Below are positions 34,336 through 40,645 of a DNA stretch of 64,000 nucleotides, piece after piece; the first letter of the stretch is position 1; each line of letters starts with the position of its first letter. Under the pieces are notes generated by a model. It made no database searches. It was not told where the DNA came from and saw only the letters and a list, made by a program, of their open reading frames with translations. Where the stretch lies: assembly GCA_963794995.1 (NCBI GenBank), contig CAWCFV010000002.1:2852001-2916000 (forward strand). Direction: 5' to 3'. Origin of the DNA: CAWCFV01 sp963794995 (GTDB lineage Bacteria > Actinomycetota > Actinomycetes > JACCUZ01). The translations under genes were made by a program, and so were the position numbers.

Positions 34336-34971
34336 GTGCCGGAGGTCTCACCGGTCCCGACGCCGCTGGGCGACGCCCGGCTGCACCGCCACCTGGGCGA
34401 GGACCCGGTCGGCACCCTGGTGCTGGGCCACGGTGCCGGCGGGGGTGTCGGCACGGCCGACCTGGCGGCGTTGGCGGGCGCGCTGCCCCACGCCGGGATC
34501 GACGTGGTGCTCGTGGACCAGCCGTGGGTCGTCGCCGGGAGGAGGGTCGCCGCTCCGCCGCCGGCGCTGGACCGGGCCTGGCTCGCCGTGCTCGAGTCGC
34601 TCCCGACGCGGGGCGCGCTCCTCCTCGGGGGCCGCTCGGCCGGGGCCCGGGTCGCGTGCCGCACGGCAGCGGCCCTCGGTGCCGCCGGGGTGCTCGCGCT
34701 GGCCTTCCCGCTGAACCCACCCCGGGACCGGCCCAGCCGCCTGCCGGAGCTGGACGCGCCGAGCGCTGCGGGGCTCCCGGTGCTGGTTCTGCAGGGGACC
34801 CGCGACCCGTTCGGCGGACCCGCCGACATCCCTCCGGCGCCCGGGCGGGTCGTGGTCCCGGTCGAGGGGGCGGACCACTCGTTCCGCGTGCTGCGGGGCG
34901 GCGACCGCGCCGGCGCCCTCGCCGGGCTGGTGGACGTGGCCAGGTCCTGGGCGCTGGCCGTCACCCGCTGA
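34336..34971 (+). CDS. Alpha/beta hydrolase, KANL3/Tex30-like
   Basis: A 211-residue alpha/beta hydrolase. The oxyanion loop is LVLGHGAGGGVG, the nucleophile elbow is LGGRSAGARVA (Ser), the acid is probably D in LQGTRDPFGGP, and the histidine is in VEGADHSFRVL. It matches the small hydrolase family typified by KANL3/Tex30, whose substrates are undefined. GTG start one base after the SRAP stop, so co-transcribed and probably co-translated with SRAP. Confidence 0.85.
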   Translation: MPEVSPVPTPLGDARLHRHLGEDPVGTLVLGHGAGGGVGTADLAALAGALPHAGIDVVLVDQPWVVAGRRVAAPPPALDRAWLAVLESLPTRGALLLGGRSAGARVACRTAAALGAAGVLALAFPLNPPRDRPSRLPELDAPSAAGLPVLVLQGTRDPFGGPADIPPAPGRVVVPVEGADHSFRVLRGGDRAGALAGLVDVARSWALAVTR

Positions 34972-34995
34972 CGGGCGCCGGTCTCCGCCGTCACG

Positions 34996-35021
34996 GGAAT
35001 CCCGGCCGGCGGAGCCGGGTT
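34996..35021 (+). promoter_or_regulatory. SigR-type promoter of sigR
   Basis: GGAAT at 34996-35000 (preceded by G) and GTT at 35019-35021 (followed by G) are separated by exactly 18 bp, the consensus for SigR/SigH thiol-stress sigma factors (GGGAAT-N18-GTT). It lies about 115 bp upstream of the sigR ATG, so sigR is predicted to be autoactivated, as in Streptomyces and mycobacteria. Confidence 0.85.
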
Positions 35022-35136
35022 GCACCCCCACATGGCCGCACTCGCGCCCGCCGGGCGCCGTACCGACCCGAGCACCGGCCGATGGCGCGACTGGTCCGCG
35101 GTTGACGGGTCCGCCTCCGGGATATCATCGAGGACG

Positions 35137-35757
35137 ATGACGCAGCCCCTCGCAGAGACCGTCGACGAGCGCAACGCGCGCTTCGAGCGCGACGCCATGC
35201 AGTACCTCGACCAGCTGTACTCGGCAGCGCTGCGCATGACGCGCAACCCCGCCGATGCCGAGGACCTGGTCCAGGAGACCTACGCCAAGGCGTTCGCGTC
35301 CTTCCACCAGTTCCAGGACGGGACCAACCTCAAGGCGTGGTTGTACCGCATCCTGACCAACACCTTCATCAACACCTACCGCAAGGCGCAGCGGCAGCCC
35401 AAGCAGGCCGGCACCGAGACCGTCGAGGACTGGCAGCTGGCCCAGGCGGAGTCGCACATGTCGACCGGGCTGAAGTCCGCCGAGGCCGAGGCTCTGGACC
35501 ACCTGCCCGACTCCGACGTCAAGGCTGCGCTGCAGGCCATCCCCGAGGACTTCCGCATCGCGGTCTACCTGGCCGACGTCGAGGGGTTCGCCTACAAGGA
35601 GATCGCCGAGATCATGGGCACGCCCATCGGTACGGTGATGTCCCGGCTGCACCGGGGCAGGCGGCAGCTCCGCGGCCTGCTCGAGGACTACGCGCGCGAG
35701 CGAGGCCTGGTGCCCGCCGGCGTGGCTGACGGGGGAGAGGGAGGTTCGCCGTCATGA
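35137..35757 (+). CDS. sigR: Thiol-oxidative-stress sigma factor SigR (SigH orthologue)
   Basis: A 206-residue group 4 sigma factor. Region 2 is MQYLDQLYSAALRMTRNPAD, AEDLVQETYAKAFASFHQF, LKAWLYRILTNTFIN; region 4 is IPEDFRIAVYLADVEGFAYK, EIAEIMGTPIGTVMSRLHRG. The near-identity of these stretches to SigR/SigH is striking. It directs RNA polymerase to thioredoxin, mycothiol and protease genes during disulfide stress. It has a SigR-type promoter upstream, and its stop overlaps the rsrA start (ATGA), ensuring balanced production with its anti-sigma factor. Confidence 0.95.
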   Translation: MTQPLAETVDERNARFERDAMQYLDQLYSAALRMTRNPADAEDLVQETYAKAFASFHQFQDGTNLKAWLYRILTNTFINTYRKAQRQPKQAGTETVEDWQLAQAESHMSTGLKSAEAEALDHLPDSDVKAALQAIPEDFRIAVYLADVEGFAYKEIAEIMGTPIGTVMSRLHRGRRQLRGLLEDYARERGLVPAGVADGGEGGSPS

Positions 35758-36026
35758 GCTGCGGCAACCCGCACGACACCCCGTGCGACGAGGTACTCGC
35801 CCGCGTCTACGAGTTCATCGACGGGGAGATCGCCGACAAGGAGAAGCGGCACGCCATCACGCACCACCTCGACGAGTGCTCGCCGTGCCTGCGTGAGTTC
35901 GGCCTCGAGGAGCAGGTCAAGGCGATCGTCAAGCGGTCCTGCGCCGACCCGGCACCGGCCGACCTGCGCGCCAAGGTGCTGCGGCACATCGCGGCAGCAC
36001 GCGACGAGCTGCGCACCGAGATCTGA
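35754..36026 (+). CDS. rsrA: Redox-sensing zinc anti-sigma factor RsrA
   Basis: A 90-residue ZAS-family anti-sigma factor. The zinc and redox site is ITHHLDECSPCLREF (HxxxCxxC), with an N-terminal CGNPHDTPCDEVLARVYEFI and a further C in VKRSCADPAP. When the HxxxCxxC cysteines oxidise, zinc is lost and SigR is released. It is coupled to sigR by an ATGA overlap. A strong hairpin 23 bp past the stop likely ends the operon. Confidence 0.95.
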   Translation: MSCGNPHDTPCDEVLARVYEFIDGEIADKEKRHAITHHLDECSPCLREFGLEEQVKAIVKRSCADPAPADLRAKVLRHIAAARDELRTEI

Positions 36027-36048
36027 GGCGCGCGGGGCACGGACGACG

Positions 36049-36081
36049 ACGGCCCGGCCGCCAGGTGGCGGTCCGGGCCGT
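36049..36081. terminator. Bidirectional hairpin terminator between rsrA and bL37
   Basis: ACGGCCCGG and CCGCC pair with GGCGG and CCGGGCCGT around an AGG-type loop, with one bulged base on each side. The hairpin sits between the convergent ends of rsrA (36026) and the bL37 gene (36096) and could serve both strands. Confidence 0.75.
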
Positions 36082-36095
36082 GCGGCCGGCAACGG

Positions 36096-36170
36096 TCAGC
36101 TGTTGGGACGCTTGCCGTGGTTGGCCTTGTTCTTCTTGCGAGCCTTCTTCTTGCGCGACTTCTTCGCCAT
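36096..36170 (-). CDS. 50S ribosomal protein bL37
   Basis: A 24-residue, extremely basic peptide (KKSRKKKARKKNKANHGKRP, ending NS). This is the tiny actinobacterial ribosomal protein described in mycobacterial 50S structures as bL37, conserved for its C-terminal NHGKRPN. It is encoded beside sigR-rsrA here as it is beside sigH in mycobacteria. An AGGAGAG ribosome binding site precedes the ATG. It is too short for most gene finders. Confidence 0.88.
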   Translation of the reverse strand: MAKKSRKKKARKKNKANHGKRPNS

Positions 36171-36331
36171 GTGTCTCTCTCCTGGGTCTCGCTTCCGGGT
36201 CCATCCTCCCACGTCCGCGACGACCGGCGGCCCGCGCCCCGCGCGCCCACGGCGAGCGGGCCGCGACGCCTGAGCCTCACCGCACCACTCGTCCGCAGCC
36301 ACCCGCACCCCCCTACCCGCAGGAGATCCTC

Positions 36332-37381
36332 GTGCTCGCCACCCTGATCCACGCCCCTCGCGACATCCGCGTCGAGGACGTGCCGGACCCGACGCTGCGT
36401 CTGCCGACCGACGCGCTCGTCCGCGTCGTCGCCGCCTGCGTCTGCGGGTCGGACCTGTGGCCCTACCGCGGGGTGACCGAGACCAGCAAGCCCTCCCGGA
36501 TCGGCCACGAGTTCGTCGGGGTCGTCGAGGAGCTCGGCTCCGAGGTCTCGTCGCTGAAGGTCGGCGACTTCGTGATCGCTCCCTTCGCCCTGTCCGACGG
36601 GACCTGCGCGCACTGCCGCAACGGCGTGCACACGTCGTGCACCCGCGGCGCCTGGTGGGGCGGTGAGGACAGCAAGGGGCTGCCGATCGACGCCGGCCAG
36701 GGCGAGGCCGTCCGCGTGCCGATGGCCGACGGCACGCTGGTGGCCACCCCCGAGGTACCGGACGACTCGATGGTGGCGAGCCTGCTCACGCTGTCCGACG
36801 TCATGGGGACCGGCCACCATGCGGCCGTCTCGGCCGGCGTCGGCGCGGGCTCCACGGTGGTCGTCGTGGGGGACGGGGCGGTCGGTCAGTGCGCGGTGCT
36901 CGCCGCCCGCCGACTCGGGGCCGAGCGGATCGTCGCGATGTCGCGGCACGCCGACCGCCAGGCGCTCGCACGCGACTTCGGGGCGACCGACATCGTCGAG
37001 GAGCGGGGCGAGACCGGCGTCGCGAGGGTCACCGAGCTGCTGGGCGGCATCGGTGCGGACGCGGTGCTCGAGTGCGTCGGCACGAAGGAGTCGATGCAGC
37101 AGGCGATCGACGCGGCCAGGCCGGGCGGCCGGGTCGGCTACGTCGGCGTGCCGGCCGGTGGGGCCGAGCTGCCCATCCGCCAGCTCTTCGCCTCCAACGT
37201 CTCGGTCGGCGGCGGCGTGGCCCCGGTGCGGGGCTACCTGCCCGGGCTGCTCGCCGACGTGCTCGACGGCTCGCTGGACCCCGGCCGGGTCTTCGACCTG
37301 GTCCTGCCGCTCGCCGACGCGCCGAAGGCGTACGCCGCGATGGACGAGCGCCGGTCGATCAAGACCATGCTGCGGCCCTAG
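36332..37381 (+). CDS. Zinc-dependent alcohol dehydrogenase family protein
   Basis: A 349-residue medium-chain dehydrogenase. The catalytic zinc site includes C in CVCGSDLWPYRG and GHEFVG. The structural zinc lobe is unusual: GTCAHCRNGVHTSCTRGAWW contains only three cysteines of the usual four. The Rossmann loop is VVVGDGAVGQCAVLAARRLG. Relatives act as glutathione-independent formaldehyde or generic alcohol dehydrogenases, and the substrate is unknown. GTG start after AGGAGAT. It runs convergent to the hypothetical gene pair at 37397-38701. Confidence 0.85.
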   Translation: MLATLIHAPRDIRVEDVPDPTLRLPTDALVRVVAACVCGSDLWPYRGVTETSKPSRIGHEFVGVVEELGSEVSSLKVGDFVIAPFALSDGTCAHCRNGVHTSCTRGAWWGGEDSKGLPIDAGQGEAVRVPMADGTLVATPEVPDDSMVASLLTLSDVMGTGHHAAVSAGVGAGSTVVVVGDGAVGQCAVLAARRLGAERIVAMSRHADRQALARDFGATDIVEERGETGVARVTELLGGIGADAVLECVGTKESMQQAIDAARPGGRVGYVGVPAGGAELPIRQLFASNVSVGGGVAPVRGYLPGLLADVLDGSLDPGRVFDLVLPLADAPKAYAAMDERRSIKTMLRP

Positions 37382-37396
37382 CCGCTCGCCCGGCGC

Positions 37397-38143
37397 TCAG
37401 CCGGAGAGCTGACGGTTGAGCGCCGAGAGCACCGACCTGGCCACGGCGTCGGCCTCGTCGCCGCGCACCGCCGCGCAGCCGGTGAGGACCTGCTCGCCAG
37501 TGCGCGGCGCGACCACCGTGAGGACCGTGAGCGCCACCTCGCGCACCCCGGTCGAGACGACCGCGGCCGACTCGACCTCGCAGGGCCGCCCCAGCAGCTC
37601 GGCGACCGCGTCGAGGGTCGCCACCGCGACCAGGCGGGCGCGGTGGCTGGCGCCGGCCGGTCCCTGGCTGGTGCCCTCGAACAGGCGGTCGCCGGCGGCG
37701 AGGGTGACCGAGGCCTCGGTCTCGCCGTGGCCGCTGCGCACCATGATCGCCGCGATGGCCGGTCGTACCACGCCGTCCTCGTCGCCTTCAGCGGCAGCAG
37801 CGGCAGCAGCGGCCTCGGCGGCCCCGGGAGCGGAGCCCGGCGCGGCCGCCACCGGCTGAACGTCCTCGGGCCGGGCGCCGGGGGTGGGGGCCGCGACGGT
37901 GCGCACCTCGTCGTCGCCCATCTGGACCACCGACACGATCCGGTGGTCGATGTCGATGTCGTAGCGGGCCATCGCGAGCGACTGCACGTCGCGGACCACC
38001 TGCTTCGCCGGCTTGCCCGGGTCCGCCAGGACGTGCACCTCGGTCGGCACGGCGTCCGGTCCGGTGACGACGCTGGCCGCCCGCACCCCCTGGATGTGGC
38101 GCAGCGCGTCCTCCAGCTCGGGCAGCAGGCGCAGGGTGGGCAT
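37397..38143 (-). CDS. Conserved hypothetical protein with poly-Ala linker
   Basis: A 248-residue protein. Residues 1-90 form a conserved domain (LPELEDALRHIQGVRAASVV, PTEVHVLADPGKPAKQVVRD, YDIDIDHRIVSVVQMGDDEV) that looks like an ACT-like or alpha/beta fold. An Ala-rich linker (PGAAEAAAAAAAAEGDED), encoded by a short GCAGCAGCG-type tandem repeat near 37790-37815, joins it to a C-terminal domain (AIMVRSGHGETEASVTLAAG, VAVATLDAVAELL, VALTVLTVV). Function unknown. The adjacent upstream gene ends 42 bp before its ATG, so they probably share a transcript. Confidence 0.75.
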   Translation of the reverse strand: MPTLRLLPELEDALRHIQGVRAASVVTGPDAVPTEVHVLADPGKPAKQVVRDVQSLAMARYDIDIDHRIVSVVQMGDDEVRTVAAPTPGARPEDVQPVAAAPGSAPGAAEAAAAAAAAEGDEDGVVRPAIAAIMVRSGHGETEASVTLAAGDRLFEGTSQGPAGASHRARLVAVATLDAVAELLGRPCEVESAAVVSTGVREVALTVLTVVAPRTGEQVLTGCAAVRGDEADAVARSVLSALNRQLSG

Positions 38144-38185
38144 GTGCGGCGGGCTCCTCGGGGGCGGTGGTGCGGGCGGCTGGGG

Positions 38186-38701
38186 TCAGGTGCGGTCGGA
38201 CGGCACGGCGTCCCGCAGGTCCGCCACGAACAGGCGGGGCGCCGGTGGCTCCAGGGTCGCCGGTCGGTCGCCCGCGGTGTCTGAGGCGCGCCGGGCGACC
38301 TCCACGGCAGCGTCGGCACCCTGGGGCTCCGACGCGGCCGGCCCCGGTGCCCCGGCGGGCCCGGTGCGCCCGGCTGCCTGCTCGGCTGCCGTCGTGGGCC
38401 GGGACGCGGCGAACGACAGCGCCGTCGTGAGCGCCTCGCTCGCGGCCCGGGCGTCTCGCCGCGCCTCCTCCAGCGCGCCGAGCGCTGCCGGGAGCACCGT
38501 CCGGGCGTGCTCGTCCGCGGCCCGGACCGAGGCCCGCTGCCAGGACCTCAGCCGTCGGGCAGCCTCGGGACCGAGCTGACCGGCGGCCACGGCCGAGGCG
38601 AGCTCGTCGTCGAAGCCGTCGGTCGCCGGGTCGCTGCGCGCCGCCAGCAGGGCCGTCACCAGCTCGGACCAGACCTCCGCGCGGCTGTGGTCCACGGTCA
38701 C
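38186..38701 (-). CDS. Hypothetical helical protein
   Basis: A 171-residue, Ala/Arg/Glu-rich, mostly helical protein (SELVTALLAARSDPATDGFD, DELASAVAAGQLGPEAARRL, LPAALGALEEARRDARAASE). A Pro/Ala-rich central linker precedes a short conserved end, APRLFVADLRDAVPSDRT. Start is uncertain: GTG at 38701 or 38695, or a longer ATG frame from 38758. I chose GTG 38701, where Thr-Val-Asp begins the plausible helical part. Function unknown. Confidence 0.6.
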   Translation of the reverse strand: MTVDHSRAEVWSELVTALLAARSDPATDGFDDELASAVAAGQLGPEAARRLRSWQRASVRAADEHARTVLPAALGALEEARRDARAASEALTTALSFAASRPTTAAEQAAGRTGPAGAPGPAASEPQGADAAVEVARRASDTAGDRPATLEPPAPRLFVADLRDAVPSDRT

Positions 38702-39122
38702 GACTGCCTCGGCTCCACGGCCGCACCGTAAAGGACATTCGCCTCCGGGAGCGTGCATTGGCCGCGGATTGGTCAGGACGGAGCAAAGTCGTCACCCGTT
38801 CGGAGGCACTGATGACACCTAGTCATTTCGGGCGAGATTGCTCGGACTACTAGCCACAAATCGGGCGAAGGCTTGACGCGAGGTTTACCCACCGCCTTCA
38901 CTGACATCGCGGACGAGCCGACATGCCCCTCGCGGGGACACGGCTCGACCGGTGTCGGCTCGGGGCATGGGCCGCCACGGCGGGCTGTGACAACTGCAGA
39001 GAGCGTGATCGGGATCGGCAGCACAACAGCCGATCAGCAGCAGCGTGCATTGTCTTCGATCGCAGTACGGACCCACCCTCAGCGGAGCGGATCCTGCACG
39101 GGCAACTAGCGGAGCCCGTGAC
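38702..39122 (+). other. Structured, AT-richer intergenic region before the peptide gene
   Basis: This 421-bp stretch is visibly less GC-rich than the rest. It holds an ATGAC/GTCAT inverted repeat (38812-38826), two TCGGGCGA copies 33 bp apart (38828 and 38861), a GAAGGC/GCCTTC pair around 38866-38900, a 10-bp stem CGAGCCGACA (38914-38923) with its complement (38953-38962) enclosing a small CCCC/GGGG hairpin, and the left arm of a 27-bp inverted repeat. Open frames here are not protein-like. It is probably a promoter plus a folded leader; I match it to no riboswitch class. Confidence 0.5.
38996..39022 (+). repeat. Left arm of 27-bp inverted repeat
   Basis: This arm (beginning GCAGAGAGCGTGATCGGGAT) is the reverse complement of 39233-39259 at 26 of 27 positions. 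The arms are separated by 210 bp that contain the whole GWKW peptide gene. Confidence 0.85.
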
Positions 39123-39212
39123 ATGAATCGCAAGGGGATGAGACCACACATGAAGAAGATCGTTTCCGCTGTCGAGCACCTGCTTCAGTCCGGCGCCGGC
39201 TGGAAGTGGTGA
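39123..39212 (+). CDS. 29-residue peptide ending in GWKW
   Basis: A 29-codon frame with GGAG 8 nt before its ATG. The first nine residues are basic (MNRKGMRPH), followed by a second ATG (39150) that would give a 20-residue form, then an amphipathic segment KKIVSAVEHLLQ and the terminal SGAGWKW. The stop overlaps a GTG in the frame of the HD-GYP gene (GTGA at 39209). I know no named family. The setting, directly upstream of membrane HD proteins, suggests a signalling or leader peptide, or a RiPP-like precursor without a visible maturase. Confidence 0.55.
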   Translation: MNRKGMRPHMKKIVSAVEHLLQSGAGWKW

Positions 39213-39232
39213 AGGACCAAAGCGACCCCTGC

Positions 39233-39259
39233 GCTGCCGATCCCCATCACGCTCTCTGC
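39233..39259 (-). repeat. Right arm of 27-bp inverted repeat
   Basis: Pairs with 38996-39022, one mismatch. It lies between the peptide gene and the HD-GYP ATG. Read in the HD-GYP frame it encodes part of CAADPHHALC. The other arm, read on the minus strand, would encode the near-identical CAADPDHALC. Confidence 0.85.
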
Positions 39260-39289
39260 GACCCTTCCCCTCACCACGGAGCCCTGCAG

Positions 39290-40645
39290 ATGTCCGAGCT
39301 CACACCCCTGGCGCGGCTGTACGTCGTGTCGGTGGTGGCTGCCGCGTCGGTGACGCTGGGCTTTGCCGTCTACCACCGCCCGGCCGACCGGCTCGGGACG
39401 GTCGCGATCCTGCTGCTGCTGCACGTCGTGAGCGAGTCGCTGCTCGCCCGGGGCAGCCGGGACATGGCCTCGATCTCGCTCGGCTCGGTCACGTCCATCG
39501 CCGCCATCCCCCTGGTCGGGGTCTGGGGCGCCGTCATCGCCGCGTGGAGCGCGGTGCTGGCGCACGACCCCGACGGCGCGCCCGTCACGAAGCGGCTGTT
39601 CAACGGGGCGCAGATGTCGCTGTCCGCGGCGGCTGCGGGCGGCACGTACGCCGCGCTCGGCGGGCCGGTCGGCCTCACCCAGCACAGCTTCCCGTGGGTG
39701 CTCGTCCCGATCCTCGCGGCCAACGTCGTGCACTGCGCCGTGAACGGCGCGCTGGTCGCCGTCGTGGTCGGCCTGCACAGCAAGGTCTCCCCGCTGCTCG
39801 TCCTGCAGGGGACGATGGCGCGGTCGGTCCTGCCGTACCTCGCCTACGGGTTGTTCGGCATCTCGCTCGCCGTCCTCTGGGACCCGGTCGGGCTCGGCCC
39901 GGTGTCAGCGGTGCTGCTGCTGCTCCCGCTGTTCGTGGCCCGATGGGCCTACGCGCAGTACGCGGAGGAGCAGCGCGCGTACGACCGCACCGTGCGCACC
40001 CTGATGGCAGCGGTCGAGACCAAGGACGTCTACACCCGCGGCCACAGCGAGCGGGTGTCGGCCGCCTCGGTGATGATCGCCCGTGCCATCGGCATGCGGG
40101 AGGACCGCGTGGCGTCCCTGCGCTACGCGGGGATGCTTCACGACATCGGCAAGCTCGGGGTGCCGACCCGGGTGCTGCAGAAGTCCGGCCGGCTGACCGA
40201 CGACGAGTTCGCCGCGGTGCAGCGCCACCCCATGCAGGGCCTCGAGATCGTGCGCGAGATCGACTTCCTCGACGAGGCGAACGCCGGGATCATGCACCAC
40301 CACGAGCGCCTCGACGGGCTGGGGTACCCGATGGGCCTGCGTGGCAGCCAGATCCCGGAGTTCGCCCGGGTGATCGCGGTGGCCGACGCGTTCGACTCGA
40401 TGACCACGACCCGCTCCTACCGCGGCGCGCGGGGCCAGGCCGAGGCCGTCGCCGAGCTCCGGCGCTGCGCCGGGACGCAGTTCGACCCGCCGATGGTCGA
40501 GGCACTGGTGAAGGCGCTCGAGGACCAGGGGTGGGACCCGGAGGTCACCCCGCTGTTCGCGACGCCCGACCCCGCCCAGGTCTTCGACCAGGAGAGCCGG
40601 GCCTACGACCACGACGACCCCGCACACCTCGAGGGCCTGCGGTGA
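39290..40645 (+). CDS. Membrane HD-GYP domain protein
   Basis: A protein of about 451 residues. Six or more N-terminal helices (YVVSVVAAASVTLGFAVYHR, VAILLLLHVVSESLLA, and others to about residue 225) form an MHYT/5TM-like sensor. A cytoplasmic HD-GYP phosphodiesterase follows: GHSERVSAASVMIA, LHDIGKLGVP (H284-D285) and the full signature HHERLDGLGYP near 337-348. It should hydrolyse c-di-GMP or a related cyclic dinucleotide. ATG 39290 has GGAG 8 nt upstream. A GTG at 39209, overlapping the peptide stop, would add 27 polar residues with two cysteines. Confidence 0.88.
   Translation: MSELTPLARLYVVSVVAAASVTLGFAVYHRPADRLGTVAILLLLHVVSESLLARGSRDMASISLGSVTSIAAIPLVGVWGAVIAAWSAVLAHDPDGAPVTKRLFNGAQMSLSAAAAGGTYAALGGPVGLTQHSFPWVLVPILAANVVHCAVNGALVAVVVGLHSKVSPLLVLQGTMARSVLPYLAYGLFGISLAVLWDPVGLGPVSAVLLLLPLFVARWAYAQYAEEQRAYDRTVRTLMAAVETKDVYTRGHSERVSAASVMIARAIGMREDRVASLRYAGMLHDIGKLGVPTRVLQKSGRLTDDEFAAVQRHPMQGLEIVREIDFLDEANAGIMHHHERLDGLGYPMGLRGSQIPEFARVIAVADAFDSMTTTRSYRGARGQAEAVAELRRCAGTQFDPPMVEALVKALEDQGWDPEVTPLFATPDPAQVFDQESRAYDHDDPAHLEGLR

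Noticed and set aside
38873..39109. 78-codon plus-strand frame in the structured intergenic region
   Set aside because: Composition is not protein-like, it has no ribosome binding site, and it crosses the stem structures.
38996..39259. Reading the 27-bp inverted repeat as the ends of an insertion sequence
   Set aside because: The enclosed 210 bp has no transposase and I see no flanking target duplication; a MITE cannot be excluded but is unsupported.
39206..39289. Extension of the HD-GYP protein from GTG 39206/39209
   Set aside because: Not excluded, but ATG 39290 has a better-placed GGAG and the extension is polar and within the repeat arm; kept as an alternative start.
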